A stretch of DNA of 27,539 bases from the NCBI GenBank assembly GCA_910579325.1, contig CAJTTU010000039.1, positions 1-27,539 on the forward strand, in the 5' to 3' direction. The stretch is from an uncultured Lachnospiraceae bacterium. Its GTDB lineage: Bacteria; Bacillota; Clostridia; Lachnospirales; Lachnospiraceae. The position numbers and the translations under genes are program-made. Positions 1 through 7,874 of this stretch are shown here, one piece after another. The notes under the pieces are model-generated. The model worked only from the letters and a program-made list of their open reading frames with translations, searched no databases and had not been told where the DNA came from. Every line of letters starts with the position of its first letter. Position 1 is the first letter of the stretch.

Positions 1-405
1 AATCATCGGTTCATTTCCACTTACCCATTTATTATGAGCGAAAGCATTAATCACCGCCTCACGAAAAGCATCATTTTCAAACAGCGGAACTTCTTTTCTC
101 TCGACGACACGTCCCTCTTCATCTGCCTGAATGATATTCAGCACATCACCATAACGCAATACTTCATCCAATGAATACAAGAGGCACTGATTGCCAAATT
201 CGCGCACAGAATACATATTATCTGCTTTTGTTGTACCTGAGAAAATTGCTACCCGAATTGGTATATGTGAATTATCAGATAATAACTGTGCCAAAATATT
301 ATATTTCCCTTCCTCTGTATACAAAGACAAATTCTTTTTAAAGGTATCTGGATTCAGTTTTAATCCTTTCGCTCCATAATAAATGAGCAGCTTTTCTTTT
401 CCCAT
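1..405 (-). CDS. AlbA_2/RecG-like ATP-binding protein, truncated by window edge
   Basis: The reading frame starts at the ATG at 405 and is open to position 1, giving 135 visible residues. The beginning (MGKEKLLIYYGAKG) and the stretch TFKKNLSLYTEEGKYNILAQ match the part that follows the AlbA_2 domain in Schlafen-AlbA_2/RecG-like ATP-binding proteins. FREAVINAFAHNKW near the edge is the start of the GHKL-type ATPase block (family pattern REAviNAi.HNdY). The usual N-terminal AlbA_2 DNA-binding domain is absent: the gene begins after it, yet has a ribosome binding site (AAGGCAGG, about 8 nt upstream) and a -10 box of its own. It may therefore be a naturally short family member rather than a broken one. 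Its cellular role is unknown; relatives are thought to be regulators or defence-associated. Family call fairly sure, function not. Confidence 0.7.
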   Translation of the reverse strand, partial: MGKEKLLIYYGAKGLKLNPDTFKKNLSLYTEEGKYNILAQLLSDNSHIPIRVAIFSGTTKADNMYSVREFGNQCLLYSLDEVLRYGDVLNIIQADEEGRVVERKEVPLFENDAFREAVINAFAHNKWVSGNEPMI

Positions 406-426
406 GTTGATTTACCTGCCTTTATG

Positions 427-480
427 AGTTTATCACCCACCCATTATAACACAGGTGGGTGATAAAGCGGGTGATAAACT
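427..480 (-). promoter_or_regulatory. Promoter with inverted-repeat operator for the AlbA_2-family gene
   Basis: A perfect 13-bp inverted repeat (TTTATCACCCACC at 429-441, GGTGGGTGATAAA at 454-466) brackets a minus-strand TATAAT (-10) at 443-448. A third copy of the half-site, GGGTGATAAACT, lies at 469-480. The repeat would cover the RNA polymerase site, so it reads as an operator for negative, probably auto-, regulation. No good -35 box is visible at 17 bp. Confidence 0.6.
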
Positions 481-549
481 TATTATTTCTCATTCTTTAT
501 TATTTACGTATTGGCATCCATTGCAATAAATTCAATACATCACTCCTGA

Positions 550-621
550 TTATTTTTCCGCACCCTTAAATCTATAATAATCCTCCATCTCTAAACTCAG
601 CTTTATATCAGTATCTGGCTT
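550..621 (-). other. In-frame coding-like tail after the rlmD stop
   Basis: Directly after the TGA stop of the methyltransferase gene, the same frame continues for 23 codons (KPDTDIKLSLEMEDYYRFKG...) to a TAA at 550-552. The tail reads like protein rather than random sequence and resembles C-terminal extensions I associate with some relatives. It may be the remnant of a longer C-terminus cut off by a nonsense change. No recoding signal was identified. Confidence 0.35.
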
Positions 622-2034
622 TCAGTTGTTCTTCTGCAACAACGTCACACATTCCACATTCCCCGTCCCCGGAAACATATCCACCATCCTCCACTTCTCC
701 ACCCGGTACCCCGCCGCCATCAGCACGTCCAGATCTCTCGCCAATGACGTCGGCTTACAGGAAATATAAATCATCCGTTCCACGCCGTACTCCACGATCT
801 TCTTAAGCGCCTTCGGATGAACCCCTTCCCTGGGCGGGTCCAGCACGATAAAATCCGGTCTCTGCGGTATTTCATCCAGCGCCTTCAGCACATCCGCCGC
901 GATAAACGTACAGTTCGTAAGCCCGTTCAGCGCGGCATTCTCCCTGGCGGCCTGAACCGCTTCCTCCACAATCTCCACGCCGATCACCTGGCCGGCTGCC
1001 GGAGCGATCAGCTGGGCGATGGTTCCCGTGCCGCTGTACAGATCAAAAATTACAGGGGCGGAAGCCATCCCCACATACTCTCTGACCGCACTGTAAAGCA
1101 CCTCCGCGCCCGGTGAATTCGTCTGAAAAAAAGAAAAGGGCGTAATCTTAAACCTTAACCCCAGCAGCTCCTCATAAAAATAATCCTGTCCGTACAAAAT
1201 ATCCGTTCGATCGCTTTGAACCACATCCGCCAGACTGTCGTTCACAATATGAAGCACGCCGGCAATCGTTCCCTGACAGCCCGCCGCAAGAATCGCTTTT
1301 ACAAAGTCCGACAGCATCTGTTCCTCCGGTCTCTGTCCATCCCCTTCATACTGACTGCTCGTCACCAGACAAACCAGAATCTGCCCGGTCTTCGCCGCCT
1401 TCCGCACCAGCAAATGCCGCAGATACCCGGTGTGCTGCATTTTCCGGTAAAAGGGCAGCCCTTCACGGGCAAAAAAATCCAGCGTCGTCCCCAAAATCCT
1501 TCTGAAATCCTCATGAACGATCCTGCAGTCCGTCACCGTAACAATATCATAAAAACTGCCCCTTCTGTGCATCCCCAGAGCAAGGGGACCGTCCTTCATT
1601 ATGTCCCCAAAGGAAAACTCCATCTTATTCCGATACCCGCAGGACTGCGGGCTGGGCGCAATGCCTCCAAAGACAGGAGGCTTCTCAAAAAAAGACGCCT
1701 CCCCGTATTTCTCCATCACAGGCCGGAGCAAGCCGCGTACCTGTCTCTCCTTTATACGCAGCTGTTCCTCATATGGCAGCGTCTGATACAGACATCCGCC
1801 GCAGATTCCGGCATGAAGACAGGCTTCCGCTCTGTTTTCCAGCGCCGACGGTTCCAAAACCTCCAGCAGCGCAGCTTCCGCTTTCCCTTTTTTCATTTTA
1901 CCGACGCGAAACCGCACCTTCTGCCCGGGCAGGGCATATTTTACCGTCACTTTTCGATCTTCCACATATAACCAGCCTTTATCCGGGAAATCCATTCCCT
2001 CTATCACACCCTCGTAAATATCCCGTTTTTTCAT
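622..2034 (-). CDS. rlmD: 23S rRNA (uracil-5)-methyltransferase, RlmD/RumA (TrmA) family
   Basis: SAM-dependent enzyme that methylates C5 of a uridine in 23S rRNA. I place the start at 2034, not at the upstream in-frame ATG at 2079, because AGGAG lies 10 nt before it; this gives 470 residues, normal for the family. Seen in order: a TRAM-like N-terminal domain (about 1-60); four cysteines for a 4Fe-4S cluster (C72, C78, C81 in CLHAGICGGC, then C132); SFFQTN; the SAM motif LYSGTGTI; LDPPREG; and the catalytic cysteine in YISCKPTSLARDL, with the general-base glutamate in GNVECVTLL near the end. Gram-positive homologues (RlmCD/RlmD) are often annotated interchangeably, so which uridine is modified (U747, U1939 or both) cannot be told. 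An in-frame coding-like tail follows the stop. Confidence 0.93.
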   Translation of the reverse strand: MKKRDIYEGVIEGMDFPDKGWLYVEDRKVTVKYALPGQKVRFRVGKMKKGKAEAALLEVLEPSALENRAEACLHAGICGGCLYQTLPYEEQLRIKERQVRGLLRPVMEKYGEASFFEKPPVFGGIAPSPQSCGYRNKMEFSFGDIMKDGPLALGMHRRGSFYDIVTVTDCRIVHEDFRRILGTTLDFFAREGLPFYRKMQHTGYLRHLLVRKAAKTGQILVCLVTSSQYEGDGQRPEEQMLSDFVKAILAAGCQGTIAGVLHIVNDSLADVVQSDRTDILYGQDYFYEELLGLRFKITPFSFFQTNSPGAEVLYSAVREYVGMASAPVIFDLYSGTGTIAQLIAPAAGQVIGVEIVEEAVQAARENAALNGLTNCTFIAADVLKALDEIPQRPDFIVLDPPREGVHPKALKKIVEYGVERMIYISCKPTSLARDLDVLMAAGYRVEKWRMVDMFPGTGNVECVTLLQKNN

Positions 2035-2103
2035 AATATACAAACTCCTGTAATCCGACAAAATACGCCACCGGCACATATTCCGGATAATTTATAATAT
2101 ACA

Positions 2104-2131
2104 AGAAAGGCGCCCTTTCCCAGGCGCCCTC
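2104..2131 (-). terminator. Intrinsic terminator after the acidic-tail protein gene
   Basis: On the minus strand AGGGCGCC and GGCGCCTT form an 8-bp stem (one G-U) around a short loop, followed by a T-rich run. It lies just downstream of the 93-residue gene and upstream of rlmD, so it separates the two transcripts. Confidence 0.65.
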
Positions 2132-2181
2132 CGTCATAATCCGCATGTCTAAAAAAAGATTCTGTTACCGCCGCGGCTTTT

Positions 2182-2463
2182 TTAATCCTCGTCCGCTTCC
2201 GTCTCGTCGTCATCCTCGAAAATGTCGTCGTCATCTTCAAACAGATCGTCGTCGAAATCGTCGTCATCAAAATCATCGTCAAAATCGTCGTCCGGCGTGA
2301 GGAAACGATAAACGGCATACGCGATACCCGCCACCGCGATCACAGCTCCGATAATCGCCAGAATCCACAGAATCGTCTTTTTGGTTTTTTCTTCTTCCTC
2401 ATACTTTTTAACAATTTCATTTAATTTGCTTGTGGCAAGCCACTCATTGATCTGATTCATCAT
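2182..2463 (-). CDS. Small single-pass membrane protein with poly-aspartate tail
   Basis: 93 residues, start supported by AAAGGA about 10 nt upstream (two adjacent ATGs, 2463 and 2460). Three parts are visible: a charged N-terminus (about 1-29), one hydrophobic membrane segment (TILWILAIIGAVIAVAGIAYA, about 30-51), and a C-terminal tail of about 36 residues made almost only of Asp and Glu with regularly placed Phe (repeats of the DDDDF type). Topology is probably tail outside or tail inside with no clear rule; the KYEEEEKTKK stretch before the membrane segment does not decide it. No family was recognised. The tail could bind divalent cations or basic proteins, but this is inference. A terminator follows. 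Confidence 0.75.
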   Translation of the reverse strand: MMNQINEWLATSKLNEIVKKYEEEEKTKKTILWILAIIGAVIAVAGIAYAVYRFLTPDDDFDDDFDDDDFDDDLFEDDDDIFEDDDETEADED

Positions 2464-2592
2464 AAACTGCCATCCTTTCGCATGTTCTGTATCGGCGGCA
2501 TAAGCAAAACCCAGGCCACGCCGTCCCGAAGCACAACGCTTTCAATGCGCTGCTTTTTGTTATTATAACATTCTTTTCTATATTTTACTACT

Positions 2593-2619
2593 GAAAAAAA
2601 TTATTTTTGAATTTTTTTC
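2593..2619 (-). terminator. AT-rich hairpin downstream of pcrA
   Basis: Perfect 10-bp inverted repeat GAAAAAAATT / AATTTTTTTC with a 7-nt loop, about 20 bp past the pcrA stop. A weak stem by energy, but the position suits a terminator. Confidence 0.35.
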
Positions 2620-2636
2620 GCAAACATTGTCCGCTT

Positions 2637-4892
2637 TTAAATTTTCTCCAATTTGGCAAAGGAAGCGAACATCTTCTTCTGTCCCACCCGGTCAAAATTT
2701 ACCGTCACCTCATAATCCTTTTTCCCGTCCACAACGGCAGTTACGGTGCCGTCGCCGTATTTCATATGGCGCACCCGGTCGCCGGCCTGATAATCCAGGC
2801 TGTCAGCTTTCGTGACAGTAAACTGCTTTCCGATATTCCGGGTATAGGCATCCTCCCCGAACACGGCTTTGGGGGCAGAATAAGGACTCCGCTTTCCGCC
2901 GTTTGCCGGCTGCTGCTGCACCGTGTCGCCCCTTTCCTGCCGGGAAGACCAGACAGACGCCTGATAATGTTCCAGAAGCTCCAATGGAATTTCATCCAGA
3001 AAACGGGACGGCTTACACCAGCGTGATTCGCCGTTGACCATCCGGCGTCTGGACCAGGTGAGAACCAGCGCCCTCTTTGCCCGGGTCACGCCCACATAAG
3101 CCAGCCTGCGTTCCTCTTCCAACAGAGAATCATCCTCCGCATTGACCGATTTGCCGCTGGGAAACAGCCCGTCCTCCATGCCGGTGATATACACACGGGA
3201 GAACTCCAGCCCTTTCGCGCTGTGAAGCGTCATCAGAAGCACTCTGTCCTCATCTTCGTTCGTACGGTCAATATCAGCCACCAGCGCCACTTCCTCCAGA
3301 AACCGGGTCAGCAATCCCTCTCTGTCCTTCGCATGAATAACAAAATCCGACGCCTTATTAATCAGCTCCTGTATGTTTTCCATTCTGGCCTGAACGGACA
3401 CCGCATCGTCATTTTTCAATTCGTCCTCATAACCGGTATCCCGGATCACCGCCTCTATCAGCTCCGGAAGCGTAAGAACCGCCGCCTGCTCCCGCAGCTT
3501 TTCGATCACCTCCACAAATCCTTTGATCTTGCCATGAACCTTCCCCAGCGTATCGGCAAGATAGCTCTCCTTTAAAGCTTCATAAAACCGAAGGTGATTG
3601 GCTCCGGCAAAATTCATAATCTTCCCGATGGAAGTGGCGCCGATTCCCCTCCGCGGCACATTGATAATCCGCTGTACCGCCAGGTCGTCCATCCCGCTGT
3701 CTATGGTTTTCAGATACGCCAGAATATCTTTGATTTCTTTCCTCTGATAGAAATTCACGCCGCCCACAACCTGGTAGGGAATATTTTTATGTACAAAACG
3801 CTCCTCTAAAAGACGGGACTGAGCGTTTGTGCGGTAGAGAACGGCAACATCCCGGTACGGAATATCCAGCGAAGCCACCTCCGCGGCAACTGCCTCCGCC
3901 TCGTCCGCCCCTGTCTCAAAGGCACAGATCCGCAGCTTCTCTCCCTCTTCATTTTCCGTCCAGAGCCGCTTTTCTTTTCTGCCCTCATTGTTTTGAATAA
4001 TCTGGTTCGCCGCCTCCAGAATGGTTTTTGTAGAACGATAATTCTGCTCCAGCCGGATTACCTGGGCTCCGGGATATTCGGTTTCAAACTCCAGGATGTT
4101 CCTGATATCCGCTCCCCGGAACCGATAAATCGACTGGTCGTCGTCGCCCACGACGCACAGATTTTTGTACTTCCCTGCCAGAAGCTCGATCAGTTTAAAC
4201 TGAACGTGATTGGTATCCTGGTACTCGTCAACCATAATGTACCGGAACCGGTTCTGGTAATACTCCCGCACGTCCTGATCATCTTTCAGAAGCTCTACCG
4301 TTCTTACCAGCAGATCGTCAAAATCCAGCGCATTATTCTTCTTCAGTTCTTCCTGGTAAGCAGCGTAAATTTCCGCCATCTGGCTTTCCCGGAAATTTCC
4401 GGCGGACCGGGCTGAAAATTCCCCGGGAGAAACCATCTCATTTTTCAGCGACGATACTCGGGCCAGCACTGCTTTCTCCCTGTAAACCTTGGGGTCCATA
4501 TCAAGCTGCTTTAAAATCTGGCGCATCAGCGTCTTCTGGTCGTCTCCGTCGTAGATCGTGAAATTCGTCGTATAACCCAGTCCCTCGATATGTCTGCGCA
4601 GAATACGAACGCAGGCGGAATGAAAGGTGGAAACCCATACGTTCTCAGCGCCGAAGCTGACCAGACGATCCACCCGGTCCCGCATTTCCCCCGCCGCCTT
4701 ATTCGTAAACGTAATCGCCAGAATGTTCCACGGATTCACCCCTTTTTCCTCGATCAGATATGCTATCCGGTGGGTCAGCGCCCTGGTCTTTCCCGAGCCG
4801 GCGCCGGCCAGTATCAAAAGCGGTCCTTCTGTGGTTTCCACAGCCTTGCGCTGCATAGGATTTAACTGCTCAAACATATTTTCCAATTTCAT
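2637..4892 (-). CDS. pcrA: ATP-dependent 3'-5' DNA helicase PcrA (UvrD family)
   Basis: Superfamily 1A helicase acting in nucleotide excision repair, clearing of stalled transcription complexes and rolling-circle replication. 751 residues, the usual PcrA length. Motifs: Walker A AGAGSGKT (about 30-36), ITFTNKAA (Ia), Walker B VDEYQDT (221-227), GDDDQSIYRFRGA (III), LEQNYRST (IV), TLHSAKGLEF (V) and YVGVTRAK (VI). The C-terminus GDRVRHMKYGDGTV...NFDRVGQKKMFASFAKLEKI is the Tudor-like domain that in Bacillus PcrA contacts RNA polymerase. Only 31 bp separate it from the SPFH gene upstream, with no promoter seen between, so the two are probably co-transcribed from the promoter at 6039-6067. Confidence 0.95.
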   Translation of the reverse strand: MKLENMFEQLNPMQRKAVETTEGPLLILAGAGSGKTRALTHRIAYLIEEKGVNPWNILAITFTNKAAGEMRDRVDRLVSFGAENVWVSTFHSACVRILRRHIEGLGYTTNFTIYDGDDQKTLMRQILKQLDMDPKVYREKAVLARVSSLKNEMVSPGEFSARSAGNFRESQMAEIYAAYQEELKKNNALDFDDLLVRTVELLKDDQDVREYYQNRFRYIMVDEYQDTNHVQFKLIELLAGKYKNLCVVGDDDQSIYRFRGADIRNILEFETEYPGAQVIRLEQNYRSTKTILEAANQIIQNNEGRKEKRLWTENEEGEKLRICAFETGADEAEAVAAEVASLDIPYRDVAVLYRTNAQSRLLEERFVHKNIPYQVVGGVNFYQRKEIKDILAYLKTIDSGMDDLAVQRIINVPRRGIGATSIGKIMNFAGANHLRFYEALKESYLADTLGKVHGKIKGFVEVIEKLREQAAVLTLPELIEAVIRDTGYEDELKNDDAVSVQARMENIQELINKASDFVIHAKDREGLLTRFLEEVALVADIDRTNEDEDRVLLMTLHSAKGLEFSRVYITGMEDGLFPSGKSVNAEDDSLLEEERRLAYVGVTRAKRALVLTWSRRRMVNGESRWCKPSRFLDEIPLELLEHYQASVWSSRQERGDTVQQQPANGGKRSPYSAPKAVFGEDAYTRNIGKQFTVTKADSLDYQAGDRVRHMKYGDGTVTAVVDGKKDYEVTVNFDRVGQKKMFASFAKLEKI

Positions 4893-4923
4893 TTTCTACC
4901 GTCCTGTTCCCTGCTGTCGGTGT

Positions 4924-5922
4924 TTAGTTTAATTTCTGGCCGCATTTGGTACAAAAGTTTGCGCCGGCTGCCGCCGGTGAACCGCAATTTGGACAGAAGC
5001 CGCCGGCTGTCTGCGCCTGATTGTCCTGGTTCATACCGTTTGTCTGATTCGTACCGCCCGCCATGTTCATGTTGTTCATCTGGTTCATATTGTTCATCAT
5101 CTGCTGGCCCATCATCATGCCCATCTGCATGCCCACCATATCCTGGGCAATCCCTGAGCCGCTGTGTCCCTTTGCCACGGCATCCGTCATGGCCACATTC
5201 TGATAAACGCCCATATTGCTGCCAATCATACTCTGGGCCGCCACCTTCTTCACCATCTCCTGAATTTCCTCCGGATAGGTGACACTCTGAATCGCAAATC
5301 CTGTTACGCCAATACCAATCTCCATCAGTTCTTCATCCAGGTCTTTACAGATTCCCTTGGAGATATCGTAAGCATTGGCCTGAAGATTAAACATATCTTT
5401 GCCTTCTTTCGCGATCCACTTCATCAGCAGCTGATCCAGACGGCCGATCACCCGCTCCCGCACCTCATCCACGGTAAACTGCTGTTTCACTCCGGCCACT
5501 TTCTCAATCAGCTTTAAGTAATCCGCAGCCTTAAACTGGAAGTTTCCGAAAGCACGCACCGGCATACCGCCTGGCAGACCGGGCGCCGGAAGGTTAATGG
5601 CATTCTTGGTACCCCACTTCACGTTAAATTCCTTAGTATTGACAAACAGCACTTCTGCCCGCAGGCCGCTGTTAAAGCCGAACTTAAAGCCCGCCAACGT
5701 AGAGAGAAACGGAATAATATCCGACTCGATATCATAGTTCCCTTCGTTCTCAAAAATCCCTTCCACCACGCCATTATACATAAAAATAGCATCCTGGCCC
5801 TGGCGGATGATCAGGCGGCTGCCCTTTTTGATCTCTTTATTCGCGAATTTCCAAAAAATCACGTCGTCTCTGTATTCTTCCCATTCCACCACGCTGGACA
5901 ACTGTCCGCTGAAAAGTCCCAT
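4924..5922 (-). CDS. SPFH-domain protein with C-terminal zinc ribbon (YdjI-like)
   Basis: 332 residues from the ATG at 5922, chosen because GAAAGGGG lies 8 nt upstream; the upstream in-frame ATG at 6024 lacks support. The N-terminal 240 residues are the 'virion core protein/SPFH' fold found in Bacillus YdjI-type proteins (ANKEIKKGSRLIIRQGQDAIF, then FNVKWGTKNAINLPAPGLPGG). A Met/Asn-rich flexible linker follows (MGQQMMNNMNQMNNMNMAGG), then a zinc ribbon with two CxxC pairs (FCPNCG...FCTKCG). In Bacillus such proteins are linked to membrane stress and phage-shock-like modules; here the only partner is pcrA immediately downstream. No membrane segment is seen, so membrane association would be peripheral. 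Function in this organism is not known. Confidence 0.85.
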   Translation of the reverse strand: MGLFSGQLSSVVEWEEYRDDVIFWKFANKEIKKGSRLIIRQGQDAIFMYNGVVEGIFENEGNYDIESDIIPFLSTLAGFKFGFNSGLRAEVLFVNTKEFNVKWGTKNAINLPAPGLPGGMPVRAFGNFQFKAADYLKLIEKVAGVKQQFTVDEVRERVIGRLDQLLMKWIAKEGKDMFNLQANAYDISKGICKDLDEELMEIGIGVTGFAIQSVTYPEEIQEMVKKVAAQSMIGSNMGVYQNVAMTDAVAKGHSGSGIAQDMVGMQMGMMMGQQMMNNMNQMNNMNMAGGTNQTNGMNQDNQAQTAGGFCPNCGSPAAAGANFCTKCGQKLN

Positions 5923-6038
5923 AGCTGATTCCCCTTTCTTGAAATTATGCAGTTCGGCAGCTCCCCTCCGGGGCACTGCTGCAAACACGTAAGATCCGCT
6001 AAAATGCGTCGCTGTGCAAGGCACGTCTTTCCGCTCTC

Positions 6039-6067
6039 ATTATAACAATGATTGGCAGCTCTGTCAC
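6039..6067 (-). promoter_or_regulatory. Sigma-A promoter for the SPFH-pcrA unit
   Basis: On the minus strand GTGACA (6062-6067) is followed by a 17-bp spacer and a perfect TATAAT (6039-6044). Transcription would start near 6032, leaving a leader of about 110 nt before the ATG at 5922. Confidence 0.7.
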
Positions 6068-6172
6068 GCAGAATTTGCACGCAACTGCCGTCCCAATCAT
6101 TTTTTTGTTTCCAAAATACTGGTTTTATGTTAAAATAAATCTTAATGAACACGAAAGTGCCCGGAGGCAGCC

Positions 6173-6481
6173 ATGAAAGAAGATCCGAATACCGCCCTCC
6201 CCACCGATGAGGAGATCTACTATCTCGCAGAGCTTTTTAAAGTTTTCGCGGACAGCACCAGAATCAAGATTTTATATGCCATATCCGAAAAAGAACTGTG
6301 CGTGATGGATATCTGCCAGGAACTGAACATGAGCCAGAGTTCCATCTCCCACCAGCTTCGGGTATTAAAGCAGAGCCGTCTGGTGAAGTTCCGCAGGGAC
6401 GGACGGACGATCTACTACAGCCTGGCCGACCACCATGTCAAAACCATGCTGAGCCAGGGCATGGAGCATGTTACAGAATAA
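6173..6481 (+). CDS. ArsR/SmtB-family winged-helix repressor (CzrA-like metal sensor)
   Basis: 102 residues with a GGAGG site 6 nt before the ATG. The core is LAELFKVFADSTRIKILYAI and the recognition helix MSQSSISHQLRVLKQSRLVK. The alpha-3 thiolate site is degraded: family ELCVCD is ELCVMD here, with only one cysteine. The alpha-5 site seems present, since DHHVKTMLSQGMEHVTE aligns with the D-x-H ... H-x-x-H ligands of CzrA, with Glu replacing the last His. A zinc or nickel/cobalt response through alpha-5 is thus likely (inference). Unlike most CzrA genes it has no efflux pump beside it. A possible promoter, TTTCCA-17-TAAAAT, lies around 6108-6137. Confidence 0.85.
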   Translation: MKEDPNTALPTDEEIYYLAELFKVFADSTRIKILYAISEKELCVMDICQELNMSQSSISHQLRVLKQSRLVKFRRDGRTIYYSLADHHVKTMLSQGMEHVTE

Positions 6482-6598
6482 AGCGCGGTAAAACATGCTT
6501 CCGACGCCTGTTTTCCTGATATTTTTTTTAAATTTCGCTTTGCCGGGACAGACTCCGTTCATTTGCGCGAAGCGATTGAACCAAGGAGGTGCGCATTT

Positions 6599-7105
6599 AT
6601 GAATCCCATATCATTCCTGAGCCATCAAATTTTCCAAAATCCGGTCCGAGCTTTCACCGATACGCAGGCTGCCGTTTTATCACCGCCAGAAACCGGACTG
6701 ACAGATTCCAAAACGGAACAGACGGCAGTCGGCCGGAAAGTCGCCAGACAGCCGGATTTTGATACCTACGAATGCCAGACCTGTAAAAGCAGAAAATACA
6801 AAGACGGTTCCGATGATCCCAGCGTCTCTTTTAAGACAGCCACTCACCTTGATCCGGAAGCGGCCCCTTACGCGATTCGTTCCCACGAAGGAGAGCATGT
6901 GGCGCATAACCGGGCCAGGGCCCAAAGGGAAAATCGAGAGATCGTTTCCCAGACCGTCACCTACCACACGGATATCTGCCCGGAGTGCGGCAAAGTCTAT
7001 ATGTCCGGCGGCACCACAAGAACCGTATCAAAAGGGGGCGGAGAGAAAAATCCTTATGAAGGACGAAACGATCAAAAGGGCGTCTATCTGGATCTGATCG
7101 CGTAA
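6599..7105 (+). CDS. HExxH-containing protein with two CxxC pairs, putative zinc protein
   Basis: 168 residues; the start at 6599 is fixed by AAGGAGGTG 7 nt upstream. The N-terminal 50 residues look disordered. The folded part has YECQTCKSRKYKDGSDD (C59, C62), then RSHEGEHVAHN with the zinc-metallopeptidase-like HExxH at 96-100, then DICPECGKVYMSGG (C127, C130). This order (CxxC, HExxH, CxxC) is seen in uncharacterised Clostridia proteins, and resembles the metal-binding core of the SprA-related family (PF12118), though I cannot confirm membership. No signal peptide is seen, so it is likely cytoplasmic or carried out by a non-classical route. The ArsR gene ends 117 bp upstream on the same strand and could control it. 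A strong terminator follows. Confidence 0.75.
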   Translation: MNPISFLSHQIFQNPVRAFTDTQAAVLSPPETGLTDSKTEQTAVGRKVARQPDFDTYECQTCKSRKYKDGSDDPSVSFKTATHLDPEAAPYAIRSHEGEHVAHNRARAQRENREIVSQTVTYHTDICPECGKVYMSGGTTRTVSKGGGEKNPYEGRNDQKGVYLDLIA

Positions 7106-7140
7106 ACAGTATACTTATATGACAAATCCCGTTTATCCCA

Positions 7141-7174
7141 GGCCGGAACAGCCACGTTTTGTTCCGGCCTTTTT
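7141..7174 (+). terminator. Strong intrinsic terminator
   Basis: Perfect 10-bp stem GGCCGGAACA (7141-7150) / TGTTCCGGCC (7160-7169) with a 9-nt loop, followed directly by five T. It ends the transcript of the HExxH protein gene. Confidence 0.9.
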
Positions 7175-7268
7175 GAGATTTCTGCCAATTCTTACAATTT
7201 ATTTTTTTCGCTTTCACCCCTTGTCATCTGGTATTAAAAACTATATAATAAAGAGCAGAGGTGAATAT

Positions 7269-7874
7269 ATGGATCATAATATATTTCAAATCAATCAGAT
7301 TTTAGAAAAATTATCCAAGATTGACTACATCAAACCGGGGGAAATTCCTAACATCGAGCTGTACATGGATCAGGTAACCACTTTCATGGACTCCCATCTG
7401 GCCCATTCCAAACGCTATGCGGACGACAAGATTCTGACCAAGACAATGATTAACAATTATGCCAAAAACAAACTGCTGCCGCCGCCCGCCAAGAAAAAAT
7501 ATACGAAGGACCACATGTTCCTTCTGATTTTTATTTATTACTTCAAGAGTATCCTGAGCATCAATGATATTCAGTCCCTGCTGACGCCTGTCTGCGACAG
7601 ATATTTCGGCAGTAAGGACGGCGTCAGCTTGGAAGATGTCTATGAGGAAGTATTCTCGATGGAAAAAGAACAGCTGGACGCGCTGGTTCAGGACGTGAAA
7701 CAGAAGTTTGAGACGGCCGGCGGCACTTTTGACGCGCTCCCCGAAGAAGAACAGGACCCGATGCGGATGTTTTCCTTTATCTGCACGCTGGCTTTCGACG
7801 TTTATGTGAAAAAACAGATAATCGAATCGCTGATCGATGAGATGGCGGCTGAAAAAAACATACAGGAAAAATAG
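7269..7874 (+). CDS. DUF1836 domain-containing protein (putative DNA-binding)
   Basis: 201 residues. The ATG at 7269 is preceded by AGAGGTG 5 nt away; the frame is open further upstream to 7119 but runs through the terminator, so that extension is rejected. The block YADDKILTKTMINNYAKNKLLPPPAKKKYTKDHMFLLIFIYYFKSILSINDIQSLL is the DUF1836 signature, which resembles a MerR-like winged helix (tyNYvKrgLipPPekk pattern). An acidic C-terminal half follows (LPEEEQDPMRMFSFICTLAFDVYVKKQIIE). Members are frequent in Firmicutes and presumed regulators; the target is unknown. It converges on the YerC-like gene with a shared hairpin between them. Confidence 0.85.
   Translation: MDHNIFQINQILEKLSKIDYIKPGEIPNIELYMDQVTTFMDSHLAHSKRYADDKILTKTMINNYAKNKLLPPPAKKKYTKDHMFLLIFIYYFKSILSINDIQSLLTPVCDRYFGSKDGVSLEDVYEEVFSMEKEQLDALVQDVKQKFETAGGTFDALPEEEQDPMRMFSFICTLAFDVYVKKQIIESLIDEMAAEKNIQEK

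Noticed and set aside
1216..1971. Plus-strand 251-codon open frame opposite rlmD
   Set aside because: Antisense to a fully conserved methyltransferase, basic/Pro-rich translation with no family, no ribosome site.
2109..2128. GGCGCC repeat as a mobile-element end
   Set aside because: The two copies are the arms of an intrinsic terminator.
2031..2318. Minus-strand frame rich in Thr/Met overlapping the acidic-tail gene
   Set aside because: It is the poly-Asp codon run read out of frame; low-complexity artefact.
4924..5922. Prophage 'virion core' gene
   Set aside because: The family name is historical; the surroundings are housekeeping genes and no phage genes are near.
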